The notes under the pieces were generated by a model. It saw only the letters and a list, made by a program, of their open reading frames with translations, was not told the DNA's origin and did no database searches. A stretch of 27,624 nucleotides of DNA, taken from contig NW_003124893.1 of assembly GCF_000003605.2 (NCBI RefSeq), forward strand, positions 1,017,988 to 1,045,611, read 5' to 3'. This document shows, one piece after another, positions 9,537 through 21,600 of the stretch. The translations under genes were made by a program, and so were the position numbers. The number at the start of each line of letters is the position of its first letter. The stretch's first letter is position 1. This DNA comes from Saccoglossus kowalevskii (Eukaryota > Hemichordata > Enteropneusta > Harrimaniidae).

Positions 9537-12439
9537 ATTGTGCTTAAAAATATCTAGAAATATGACACTAATGGCCTATGTATCTCATCATGGAGATACA
9601 AACGGTTAAATAGTTAGAGAATGTGGGTCGTAAATGTTTCAAGTATTTTTTTAAACGTTGTTTAAAAGTGATATGACATATACCAAAATGAATTTGACTA
9701 AATATTCAATAGGATAGAGTTATTAAAATACCATAGTTCTGTAGTGTGACCATAGAGCTTAAAAATAGACATCCTAGTTCTTGCGTGTATAGTGTATAGT
9801 GGATTGTTTATCAAGAATTTACATGTTATTATAAAAACGACATTTCAAAATGCAGAGCTTGATAGTTGAAATGAAATCCCTACTGGCAACAGTTTGTGTT
9901 GAAGAAACCCAAATAACGTACATGGTAAATATATTTAATGTGAATTCATTCTCAAAATTAGAAGTAAGATTGCAAATGTAAATCTAGTTTTAAAGTGATA
10001 TTTCATATTTACATAAGTTTAACATCAATTTCAATTGTGAAATCAACATAATGAATTTAAAATGGAAATGTTAATTATGCAAGCGCAAAATACAACAGGT
10101 AAAATACATGGCTGTGACCTTACTCGGTTGCAGTAACCATTTTCTGTCCTGTTACGACTATTTTTCTCCAACGTAATATTAGTAATTCCGTGAGTAAGCA
10201 GAAACTTTGGTACGTCACTTGCCCGTTGGAACATAATACATTGGGGGAAATGATGACAAAATATCGATGGCTGGTTAGACTTTAGCGTGGTGTATACTAA
10301 TTACTATGCCAGCGATCACAAATTGCTGAACGACGCTGGGATGCCGCAGCGGATAATGAACCTGAGCGGTGGGATGAAAAAAAGTATCAGAAGTTATTGT
10401 CGTAACAGTTGCAGTGAGCATAAGCGGCAATGTTAAGACATTCGAATGTCAACAGCGAAATAGCCTACCCTGGGTGGCAATATACCGTTGTCAGGCATGC
10501 TGCTCCGGAATCATCAATGGTAGATCACACACAATAGCAGAAGCAATGGTATTATGGTATTATCTCCCAAGTTCCGTTGCCACGAAAAATGTGTTCAATA
10601 ACTGTACCCCTATATGTTTATACCGGCTATTATCATTCATCAAAAATAAACTAAAAATACATGAACAAGTGTCGAGAGAAAAATTGGTTTAGAAGTTTTT
10701 TTTCCATTATACTTGCCTTCTTGCGCATTCCTGGTTCACTTTACACTTGTGTGTGTGTATATGAGGACAGTGGTCGCCGCGCCGCTTCCTGTTTCATATG
10801 GTGATGCACAAAACGTGTGTAATGTACATTGTTTACATGAACTTCGAGCACAGACTGCGCCACGACCATCGTCCTTTTAAACTATGGTTACTGTGCGTGA
10901 CTCAGAGTGACATTCTCTATTTGTATTTGTATTTCGGAAATTGTATTATCTACAGGTATTCGCTACCTAATATTAATTATCGCCGTTTATAACATCAAAG
11001 CAACTACAAGCGTGTCTCTCTGTTTATATATGCAGATTAGTAGACCACTACATTTTTTAGGAAGGATCTTGTTGCACTTTACACGGAGCATCAACATTTT
11101 AAAACCCTCATGCTACGAAAACCAAATTAAACGCCATAATATATGAACTATGTTCAGTTGTAATCTTATTTATATTGTACTTTTACACATTTAGTATTTC
11201 GTGCCGTAAACTCTCACACAATTATGTATCCCGCTAATAATTGTAAGATATTATTCTGAAGATTACTGAGCAATAAAAACAATGAGGCAGTCGAAAAATG
11301 TTACATAAGAGCTATATTTTATTTTATCACTAATTCTTGTTTTTCTAATATTCATTCAAATTATTTCCTAGTTTCACCTGTTTCCATCAGCTTTTTAGAT
11401 TGTCAGTATTTCATGATACTACCAAGACTTTTCATAGCATTTTTCTTTTTTTCATTATGAGATTAGTCCGTGTTATGTGGGCATTACTGTGGAGACATTG
11501 CAATGATTTGCGCCCCCTAGAGCTTCACGCCGTAACCGTTATAAGAATGGCATTTCATAAATTAATTATAAATTTCTTATAGTCTGGTAGTTTGTTCAAA
11601 ATTAAATGTTTGTTTTCAATGTTTATTGGATCTTCATAAAAGGAGTGTATCAATTGGTATGTAGTATTAAGTTGATGATATTTCAAACGATGACTGGGAC
11701 TATACATATAATTCAGCCTAAATTTATATCGAGATTTAAGCTACAATTTTTTACAATATTTTGTAAAAAGCAGTCTCTGGCGAGAATTGTTACTGAAAGA
11801 TAAAATGTGCAAGTTAGAAACATAGTGAATACAAGATTTTCAGTTATTGTAAACACACGTAATGACATTGACAACATGGATGGAAATATTTTAACTATTT
11901 GGTACATTTTCTTACAATCAATGTCATTTGGACCAATTAATAAACCAATAAACATCTACTCACACCCGACATAATGAAGTCCTTTTTTGACAAATACAAT
12001 CAACATCATTTGAACTGCGGAAAGCGAATTCCAACATGAATGAATATATTGTTCGATGTAAACATTTCAAAAGCGATGTTGTTTTAAAACACAACACCAT
12101 GGAACGAGACTACCAGACAAAATAAATGCTCAGGTATGGCCTACACACTTTATTCAACACGCGTAAGGGGTGGGCAGGATATACCTGACCAGTTACAAGG
12201 GTATTGGGATACACGTTATATTATTACAAGGAAACGCCAAAATCGGAAATGTAGAAAATTGTCTTACATATAACCTTGCATGCATGCACAAGAAGCACCG
12301 TATTTGTAGAACACTGACTGCACAAGAGAGCTATTTGGGTGGATTCCATTGAACTACAGGACACATCAGTAGCCAGCAAAATAAACTAGGAGGCGCATCC
12401 AATTCAAAACTAAAATCGGGAATGTCATTCCCTGGCGAT

Positions 12440-12960
12440 TTCCCCACTCGTTAACTGCAGAAGGAAAGAATTAACCAATATCTTTACGATGCAAAATTAA
12501 ATGTCAATCTATTGGAAGGAAAAGGAACCAGTGGTACTCGAATTGTACCATAAATGCCAGGGCATATATTACAATATCAGGTGTTTTTTTTACCTAATCA
12601 AGATATTTCCAAAGTCTCCAATATCAACAAAATGCACCACAAAATCTGCTTTGATTCTAGCTTCACTGTAGAGTAATACCACATCTTTAAGGTTTTAAAA
12701 GTTGATTTCCTTGTATAGGTGCTCATATGTAGCAGCAGTGAAATCACTTGTTGAATGACTGTGTGTAGTCAATTAAAGTTCTTATGCTAGGCAATTCTAT
12801 AACACCATAATCTCTACTAGTATAAGTATGGTATGTGGCACTCAATCCAAGCTTTAAGTTTAGACACAATTCAATAAAAATGGAATACCATCGATGTCAG
12901 CACACTGTACAGCAGATTGTTGTTGCTGCCAAAACAAATGACGGAATGATCCATCGTCAT
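12440..12960 (-). pseudogene. P-element/THAP9-like transposase fossil
   Basis: Read on the minus strand, family landmarks appear in the expected order but in shifting frames. They are FWQQQQQSA (about 12908-12934); IELCLNLKLGLSATYHTY then DYGVIELPSIRTLIDYT; LKDVVLLYSEARIKADFV and VHFVDIGDFGNIL; then ALAFMVQFEYHW and FFPSAVNEW (about 12443-12470). Known P-element-type transposases carry a LPS.RTL.DYTH motif, then a DEM.IK.DLV segment and FVDLGD, then VFMVRG. The order and spacing fit. Several stop codons and frameshifts rule out a working protein. The glutamate-aspartate of the DE(M) motif is altered to SEA. I could not find the N-terminal THAP zinc finger. Confidence 0.7.
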
Positions 12961-14150
12961 GCGCATTTCCCAATAATACCACCATATTCATTCACTATAG
13001 CCAGTATCATTATCCATGCCAATTCGTTCATTAGCTACATTTTATGTGGACCTTTGTAATATTCCAGCCTATGCATCTGTTCTTTTCCTTTATAATACCA
13101 CGTCTTCTTGAGTATAATTCATCAGACGATAATGGCAATTGAACTCGACTATGCTTTCATACATTGGCTACCATAGCAAACAGCTTCTCTATTTTCCTTC
13201 CTCTGTAATCAGTCACCTTTCTGTACGTTGTTTTCACTGTATTGCTATACACACGTGCCATCCCTCTTCATCTGTCATTTGATGTTATGACAGGAAGCTT
13301 TAACCACCTAACCCTTTTTACGATCTTTATAGAGACCGTTCTTTGTTTATGATGTCAATGATGGAAAAGATAGTACTTAGTTGATTATAAAACTTCACAC
13401 TGCCAAATTGTGTCTCCCAGAAACAATCATAATGCACAATGAACGATTTTATAATTAGTGGTCTTTTCATCACATTTGGGACTATCCTGGTTTACACAGG
13501 GTTTAAGTACATTAATGATGTTATTAAAATCCACAACAACTAACAGCAACAGAAATTGAACCGGTGACATGGCTTGAATGGCTTTACTCGGTTTATAAGT
13601 AGATACTACTGGTGATGATGATGATGAAGATGGAATATTTGTGTCTGTGTTGAGTCTGTGTGGCAATAGCTTAACTGAACTACATGACTTTTGTTTATCA
13701 TCCACAGAGCATAAACATGATGTGAAACTTTAGACAGTTTACAATCCAGCATTGTACTCTTTGAATTGCAGCATCAATTGATTATTTTGCATGCCTAGCA
13801 AAAATTACTTCCTCCCTTTTTTATGTTTGGTAGCCTTTTCCAACTCCTTACAATGGTAGTTCCTTGGACGTGTACCAATGCCATCTTTATTTGGCATAAC
13901 TGCCACAAAAGAAAACAGAATTCGATATTAAAATGTTATTTTATCTAAAGTCTATTGGAATTTACAGTATTTTTATTCACTCGATTTCTAGTATATGCTG
14001 CTACAGAAATTCTGAACTGAAAAAGCTAGAATAATGGCATTAATGGTAACTAAAAATACATATCAAAATCAACAGTATTACGCCGTCGCCATTTTGTTGG
14101 TAGCTGGACGTTTTGGCTCCGGTTTTAGACGTTAATTTGCAAAACAGGTT

Positions 14151-14225
14151 GGTCGTTACGACCATGGTGTAAATTATATTCGAGAAGTAGTGTTCATTAT
14201 AACTCACACCAGGGTTGTAACGACC
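14151..14225. repeat. 28-bp imperfect inverted repeat with 19-bp loop
   Basis: The left arm (14151-14178) and right arm (14198-14225) pair at about 24 of 28 positions. The left arm itself opens with the perfect palindrome GGTCGTTACGACC. An imperfect AGATAGAT microsatellite follows at about 14235-14262. It could be the core of a MITE or a foldback remnant 720 bases upstream of the copy 2 start. No gene function can be assigned. Confidence 0.75.
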
Positions 14226-14469
14226 GACCACCCAGATAGATAGATCGAAAGACAGATAGATGAAATAAATAAAATACAATTACTGTAAATAACATCACTA
14301 TAATCCCCTGTTATAAATAACAGTATATATATATACATTGTAACACTGATAGAATATTGTCCATTGAACTCGCAATTATACTTTATATTTATATTAACCA
14401 ATTCAGCAAATGCTGTGTACCCAAGTAAGAGGTTGACAGCTGTGATTTAGTTTCATATAACGTAGTTAA

Positions 14470-14918
14470 CACACTCATGAATCACTTTTCTTTTTGATTC
14501 GCCAGTGAAACCAATGAGACGTTATCTCTTGTAAACCTTTTTTCGGTATAGTTTGAATTTGTAAAATGTCTGTTATTTTACATCTGTGTTGCATGTTTGT
14601 ATATCATTTATTTATATATAAACACACAGCACAAAAAACTACAAAATAACTGATTTGAATAATATTTAGGCACCAGTAAATCACCGATTGCTATAACAAC
14701 TCTCATAACGCACTTTTCATTCTGACAGCATCAGTATGGTGTGATCACTTGTAAAATGCAATTTTATTTCCGTATGTTTTGAACTGGTGACTATATTATA
14801 CTAAACCGCTGTTATTTGGCATCTGTGTTGTTAATACGCAGTGCATGTCATTTACCATAAATATATAATAACACCCAGCACAAATAACTAAAAAATGACT
14901 GATTTGAATAATATTCAT
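14470..14918 (+). promoter_or_regulatory. Directly repeated upstream block of copy 2, with two TATA-like sites
   Basis: Two diverged units, about 14470-14668 and 14700-14918, share CACTTTTC (14483 and 14711), CATCTGTGTTG (14581 and 14820) and CTGATTTGAATAATATT (14650 and 14899). The offset grows from 228 to 249 bases. Each carries an AT-rich TATA-like element, TTTATATATAAA (14611-14622) and ATATATAATA (14861-14870), followed by ACACMCAGCACAAA. The second unit ends 24 bases before the start codon. If its TATA-like site is used, transcription would begin near 14895 with a very short leader. The repeat is seen directly; promoter function is inferred. Confidence 0.5.
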
Positions 14919-14941
14919 AAACAATCCGTCTCGATTTTAAA

Positions 14942-15641
14942 ATGAGTGAATACAGAAAACCATTAGGAATTAACAGTGAAATCAAGTTTGATATCACATC
15001 AAAACCCAATGATGATGAAGAATATGATGAGTCACCGAACAATGGTGGTATGACAAAGAGGCTGGATGAACCAACTTGGCTAGAGAGACGTCTTGGTGAT
15101 ATTCGATTTTTTGTTGCCTGCCTGATGGTCGTCATTGGTCTCAATGGATTTATTGCTGGATACAAGATAGGTATATTGACTACAATTGAAAAGCGATATA
15201 ATCTAAATAGTGCCCAGCTTGGTACCATTAGCAGTATGTACCAAGTGGGCCCACCTGTCACTATGTTGTTCTGTGGTTATATCTGTGGGCGACCCAACGC
15301 TCATCGACCAAGATGGATTTCAATTGGAACCTTGGTAGTTGCGGCAGGATTATTTATATCTATACTGCCACATTTAACCCTCGGTCCGTATGAATACATG
15401 CACGAAACAGTGACTGAAAAAATAATAAATATACATCTATGTTCCAACAGTGGAGAAGATTTAGCCAATGAAACAACAAGTTCAACATCAGAAGATACAG
15501 TTAATGTTCAACAAAGTTATGTAGCATATTTATATTTTGTATTTGGTGCATTGATGACGGGGGCTGGATATAGTCCTACAATACTTGGAAACTCATTTAT
15601 AGATGATTTTGCAAAGCACACTACATCGGCCTTATATCTCG
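14942..15641 (+). CDS. SLCO-like: Copy 2 exon 1: N-terminus to TM4
   Basis: The exon starts MSEYRKPLGINSE and ends at g|GTGAGT, phase 1. It contains the acidic tail, the amphipathic WLERRLGDIRFF lead-in, TM1 (about residues 57-77), TM2, the GRPNAHRPRW loop, TM3, an acidic extracellular loop with one sequon (NET) and TM4. Copy 1 has an additional NNS sequon in this loop. A 137-codon minus-strand frame across the exon is only its antisense shadow. Confidence 0.95.
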
Positions 15642-18600
15642 GTGAGTTTATTTTTGTATAATTTCAATCACTTTTTATTTGAGTTATTGGATTTTACCGA
15701 AGCATTCTTGAAGTACTGGCTAATTATTGTGCGATAGTGGGATAAGTGATTAATTTACAGAGCTGATTAATAGTATGTATAATTTGAAAGTCATACTAGT
15801 CATAGCCTGACATTGTGGCCAAAACAATCATGAAGGAAGAAAATAAACCGGACAATATGGCCGTTCATTTCCACTCAGTGCCATGCCATGCTAAGCTTAC
15901 GAGATTTGTATTAGAGTCTATAAAACACATACATTGTGTATTACATGTGGTACAGCTCGTTCCACTTGTTAGGGTTGATATAAACCCCAGTATTCCCAAA
16001 GTGCCTCCACAGAGGTCATATAGATGAAAACAGGATGATCTGTGGTGATTGTAAATATTACTATAAGAAACATGGAACACGAATCATCGCCAGAAGAGAA
16101 TTATTCTGCTTTATTACAGTCTCTTCCAAGCAAAGGAGTACATATCAATTGGGACAGCTCAATCAATGAATCATGCCTATCATCACCACTGATATTCAGC
16201 AGTCCGAAACACAATCCATTCCATGTGTTGACTCTATTGTCATCTAATGGCAGCCAGTCTTCCATATGTTTCCCAGACTAAGATTTGTTCAGCTCAATCA
16301 TATTTTAAACTAGCCATTTTTGACGACACCTACAGATCACAATCAGTATTATAACGACCTCATGGCGGCACTGCCAGGCCCAGAGTGAATGCGGTAACAA
16401 GTTGGCTTCAGCGAGATTCGAAAACCAACTGTTCAGTCAAAGCCCAATCAGTTAGCCAATTCGCTAGCAAATTGTAGTGCAAAATTCGAATACGGTTGAA
16501 GCTGCTATATATGGATTATTCGTTTTCACACATTTAGAGTAAGCCTTTCAAAAAGCGCAATACCCTGAACATATGTGAATATGTGAAATATAGATAACCA
16601 CATCAATGTTGTCAAAGCATTATAAATGCGATGCGTTATACTGTACGTCGAGCATATTTTGAAGTGATTAAAATGTACTCAATAAATCACGACGCTTGTT
16701 TTTATAGGGTGTAAAAATCCATTATTGTTAATTAAAAACAAAAGCACATGTCATTGTTTTGAAAGCCACTAATCAGCAACAAACTTAATAGACAGATAAT
16801 TTGCATAATAGTCACTACCCCCTGGGGGTCACTCTATACTAAAACCTTACACCATGTGCGTTCTTGCTGAAAAAATAATAGTTCCTTAAAGATGGCAGCA
16901 CATTGCCAAACCATACCCCTTATTGTCGACGCACTGTAAATTTAGTACCCCTTAGAGCAAACATATATTGAGAACATCCTACTCCTATTGCGAGCATTCT
17001 CTGCCGGTTTTTCCTCACTCAAGTGGGGTGTGATCAACTCAAACAAACTTTGGCTTAGGGCGGTGTATGGGAGTGGTTGTTGCAAGAGGGGCCTACAGCG
17101 CCCGCAGCAACCCTGTGAGTTTATTCCTGGAGAATATAATTTTGAAGAGGGCATATTTGCCTCCCGCGCGCGCCCGCTTTAGAAGGTGAAAAACACCCCC
17201 TTTCCCCGCTAAATTTGGAGCGCACATGGGGTAGTAACGGCATATAGAGTGGCCCCCAGGGGTCACTACCCATAGCAAATATAAACAGTCTCTCGAATTT
17301 AGGACAAGTTACACTTCAATCATACACGCATTCAATTTACGATCGCCCATATTTTCGAGCGCCCACAAATTTAATTTCATTGGAATTCTCGCTCACACTC
17401 GCTCACACTAACGTCTTGTAGTCGACTATGAAACAGGGAAAGAAAATGAATCGAAAGAAATTTGGAGAAGAACGTTATGATGATTTAATCGGTCAGACCA
17501 TAGAGGTAGACAATTTGAGCACATGGCAGACTCAATGCCAGACGTTTTTTATTCCTTGTTTCTCGAGTTTTTATAAGTAAATTTTTTTAAGGAGGACGGG
17601 AAAAAATATAATTAATTCTTTTTTTTTTCTTTAGATTTGTGTGATTCTCAAAGAATTGTGAAATCATTGATCGGAGAGAAGAAATGAAATCAATGTTTAT
17701 TCTATGTTTAACCTGGTTTGCAATGTCGCCAATTGGGGCACAATTTTCACGGAAAAAAATAAAGATAATAATAATTTTTTCAAGCAATTTTTTGCATGTC
17801 GGCGGGATAATAAAAGTCTGGCCTAATGACCAACTAATGTGTCATGGACTCGTTGACACCCGGCCACAATAAGTCGTTAATGTACACTCATACGGAAAGC
17901 CTGAGACAAGCAGCTGTAAAAGAAAACATACCGTCTGTGTGTGAGCATCCTTATCAGTCCCCGTTTGGACACTTATGTTTTGACCTTCGTGCGTCTGTGT
18001 GTCCGTGCGTCCGTGCCTGTTTTTTTTAGAAATGCCTGGACCAATTACAATCAAACTTCACACATACATTACATTATACATATGCACATCAATTTGTTTC
18101 ACGATCTGATTCAAGATGTATGTATGGCAGGGATTTTTGTACTGAAAAATCATCCAAATTAAGTATTTCTCAGCTTTTTACAGGGGGATTTTGTCCAAAC
18201 TTGGTATATACATTGGACATTGTAGGACTTTGATGTACATCATTTTTTTTTCAGATAAGATTCAAAATAGCCGACTGGCGGCCATTTTGTTTTAATGAAT
18301 AGTGGCCATTTTTGTGCTAAAAAATCATCAAATATCAAGCATTTATGGATGGATTTCGTTCAAACTTGGTACATACTTTACGGGTTCCTGGTGCATGTCA
18401 TTTTATTTTTCAGACTGGATTCAAAATATCCGACTGGCGGCCATTTTGTTTTAATGAATGGGCTTCTAAAACCATATCTCTGACATGCTTTGTCTAATTA
18501 TGTTCAAATGTTATATATTCATTATACATCATGTTATAGATATATACATGTATTCAAAATGGCTGATTTTGTTTTAATTAATGCTGTTCCAGGGCAATAT

Positions 18601-21600
18601 CTCAATGTGGACAAGTACTTGTTTGACGATCAGATACAAATGTTAATCAGTTTAATGTTAAATCATCATAACCATATTCCTGATATGGTTATATTATAGC
18701 TATATTACTATAACATATAACTATATATCTTAAATTCGATAACTAACGGGGACTGTGCCATGCATGGCTTTTTTATTTTTTTTAATCTTCACATTCTCAA
18801 TTAATAACTTGATTAAATAAAGTTGGATTTGTCATACCTGATATAGAAAGTGAACTGAATGTAAAATACCGGCAGTAGTTCCCACTAGTGGTTGTTCCGG
18901 TACTATATGTATTACGCATTCAAGAGAAAGAATCATCACACTAATTTTGTCGTAGTAGTTTTGGGAACTAAAAACGGAAAACATGATTTATGGCGAACAG
19001 CTTATTTTACAAATCTACAAAATAATAACGGCGCTAAGGAACTGAAAATTCACCATTCGATCGACAGACAATTTTAAACGGGCAAGCGATAGCATTTCAC
19101 GATTCAGTTCAACACTTGATGTGACATCGCCCGTCATTGCCATTCAAGTCAGATAATAGAATCTTCGTCCAAACATCTCACGTGGTTAACAAAATCTTGG
19201 AAAGAAAACTAGTTGACTCTGATCTGATGGTGCGTCCAGCAGAGCAAGAGAATGACCTTCCGTGGAGGGCAATGTATGGTATTGAGTCCTCCAGCAAAGG
19301 AGCGTCTCGTTCCACAACGTAACAATGATATGTAAATCATGACGTAAGTTTAGCACAACTTTGTCACGCCGTGAAACACTGTTTTCTATTTATTTATTGA
19401 TTGATTTCGGGAGCATTATCTCGTAGTTTATTACAAATTGCGACCCCCGTATATACTGTAAAATGACTAATTTTCACTGGGTTTAAATTTCACTGATTTA
19501 GCATTTCAGGCATATTCAGTGGGTTTTAAATTCACGGTTTCGTCATTTAGATAATGTGTTCTATGCTAAATTTTACATATTCACTGTGTTTTAATTTAGC
19601 GCATTTTCCAGTCAGCGAAATAAGCAAAATTAAAACCCAGTGAATAATTACTCCAATTACAGTATACACATCTGCGTGATTTTGATAGACAGAGACCATG
19701 ACGAGTCGGTATGAGTTAGTTTTGGTCCAAGGGAAACACGGATTTAGAGTTAGCAGACGACACGTTGCCGATAAGTTTTTTTGCCATTCTCGCGGTTAAA
19801 CAAAAAGGCGATTTACGACAACTGCAGGCAATTGATTTTGGGTTACCGTAGACGCATTATACTAATTTTTCGCACAGACACTCTTCGATATGTTTCCTCT
19901 CAAGCGATTATGGGATTTGTCTATTTTCGAAGTTACGCTCTAATATCTGAATACCGGAAAGAACCAGATTGCATTGTGATTTCAAGATAGCTAAATTATT
20001 ATTTCTTCGCAACTATGATGTAGATATATGTGAATGGTGACGAACGTTGTCTGAAAACTGTTTTGTTGTAAATGTTTCACTAAATTCGTTTATTCATTGG
20101 TTCAATTATTTTTTTCTGTTTTTACACAGAGATCACGTGACCATACACGTCCATACACACACATCTTGTTGATTTCACATCCAGTGTGAAAAAAGGATCT
20201 CCATTTAGCTTTGTGTGACTCATTTAATATTTTATATGGAAATATCAGTTTAGAAAATCAGTACCAAAAACGAATACAGCATCCTTAAGCTGCCTCATTT
20301 TTTTCTCATCATTTCTCCAGGACTTGTCAATATGATGTGGGGATTTGGGGCTATCATTGGTTTGATGGCTGCCGGGGCCAGTACATATGTGTACATTGAT
20401 ATTAACAGGAATAATATGGATACTGCCGACTTGAAACCAATGACACCGTCATGGCTTGGTGCTTGGTGGCTGGGAATTGTCGTTGTTATTCCATTCATGG
20501 TCCTCGTGGCATTTCCGTTATTCATGATACCGAAACATTTGACCAGAAATTGTGAAGTCCGTCGGTATCAAATTACCAACAAGAATAACAAGAAAGAGAG
20601 ACGAGAAAAGAAATCAATTCCATCAGTACAGGCATTCATGACGACGTTAAAGGGTGAGTAGTGTTCAAATAACATTGTTTCACTGACTATTAATATACTA
20701 ACAAATCATCATCTCTACTTGTTGCGTGCATATACTGGCATTTAAATGCATTCACTTGCACTGTGATGAACACATTGGTGTTATAATTAGTTACAATTAT
20801 ATGTATATAGAAGTGTAATTTTAATGGGAATCCGAGTAAAACTATATACTGAAATGCTAGAATAAGTCCAATTTTGCATGCAGTCAATCAATGTGAATGT
20901 CCGAATGTAGTTTACCTTGAGGTTGGAAATATGATGGTCGTAGGTTTTGTCAAGATGCTTGTATGTTAAGAGCATCTTTTGGGTCTACTTCCAAACTTCA
21001 TCCCCTTTGGATAGCCACCTTCATTTCCTCTAATGGTGGGAAGGTTATCCACCTGAATTGGCTCACGAACTCCACTTGGCTTATTGCATAATGTGAGAAT
21101 GGACAGCGTTGGTAGTTATTGATGATCCACATCATCAACCCCTGAATATTATGGACATGAAGTGCATAATCACAGTGGCTTACATCCACCACATTCAACA
21201 CAGCTCTTGTTCTCGCACAGGTAAGATAGTCCAGCTCACATAGGTCCAGTAATCAGGTCTTTGGTATGTTTGAGTGAACGGTCAAAATTCCTCGACAGAA
21301 CCACATGCGGGAGCAGCTTCCTACTAAAGTAACGGGTAGAAATGCTAGACAGTGCAGTGAGCTGTTAAAGATGGATCTGCAATATACATTTATTCTGAAA
21401 TAAAGTCCGAAAAATAGAAATAACTCACTCAACTAAAACATATTTTGAGAACACACTGGCATTAATCAATAAATAATCAATAATCCGTTTGTGGTGTCAA
21501 CGTTATGACGACTTTCATTTAACTTTACACCAACCAAGTGACGACCCTCACTATTTTCGTAATATAATAATATTTAATTGAATTTAAGTCAAGTGTGCGT

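Larger units (their letters stand above)
8598..14941. other. Intergenic spacer between the two SLCO copies
   Basis: This 6.3 kb AT-rich spacer contains a degenerate tandem-repeat field (8660-9410), a TAAG microsatellite, a P-element-like transposase fossil on the minus strand (12440-12960), an inverted repeat (14151-14225) and the duplicated upstream block of copy 2. No canonical AATAAA signal was noticed within about 800 bases after the copy 1 stop. The stretch 9540-12430 has only short open frames without recognisable motifs. The minus strand at about 13080-13320 reads as a lysine/arginine-rich frame with few stops and may be more of the fossil. Confidence 0.75.
15642..20320 (+). other. Copy 2 intron 1
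   Basis: This 4.7 kb intron aligns with copy 1 intron 1 in scattered blocks up to about 16700. It then carries a 441-bp MITE (16821-17261), a 50-codon unassigned open frame (17428-17580), a degenerate repeat field (about 17840-18700), two unassigned open frames (18892-19077 and 19137-19322) and a second MITE (19452-19666). The acceptor is TTTCTCCAG, as in copy 1. Confidence 0.8.

Noticed and set aside
10414..10692. 92-codon + frame in the spacer
   Set aside because: No recognised motif and no supporting splice sites or homologous copy in the window.
14848..15261. 137-codon minus-strand open frame
   Set aside because: It lies antisense to copy 2 exon 1, whose sense product is a clear OATP. 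The minus frame has no family motif.
16988..17182. 64-codon frame inside the MITE
   Set aside because: Cysteine-rich by composition of the GC-rich element, with no transposase features and an overlapping minus-strand frame of similar length.
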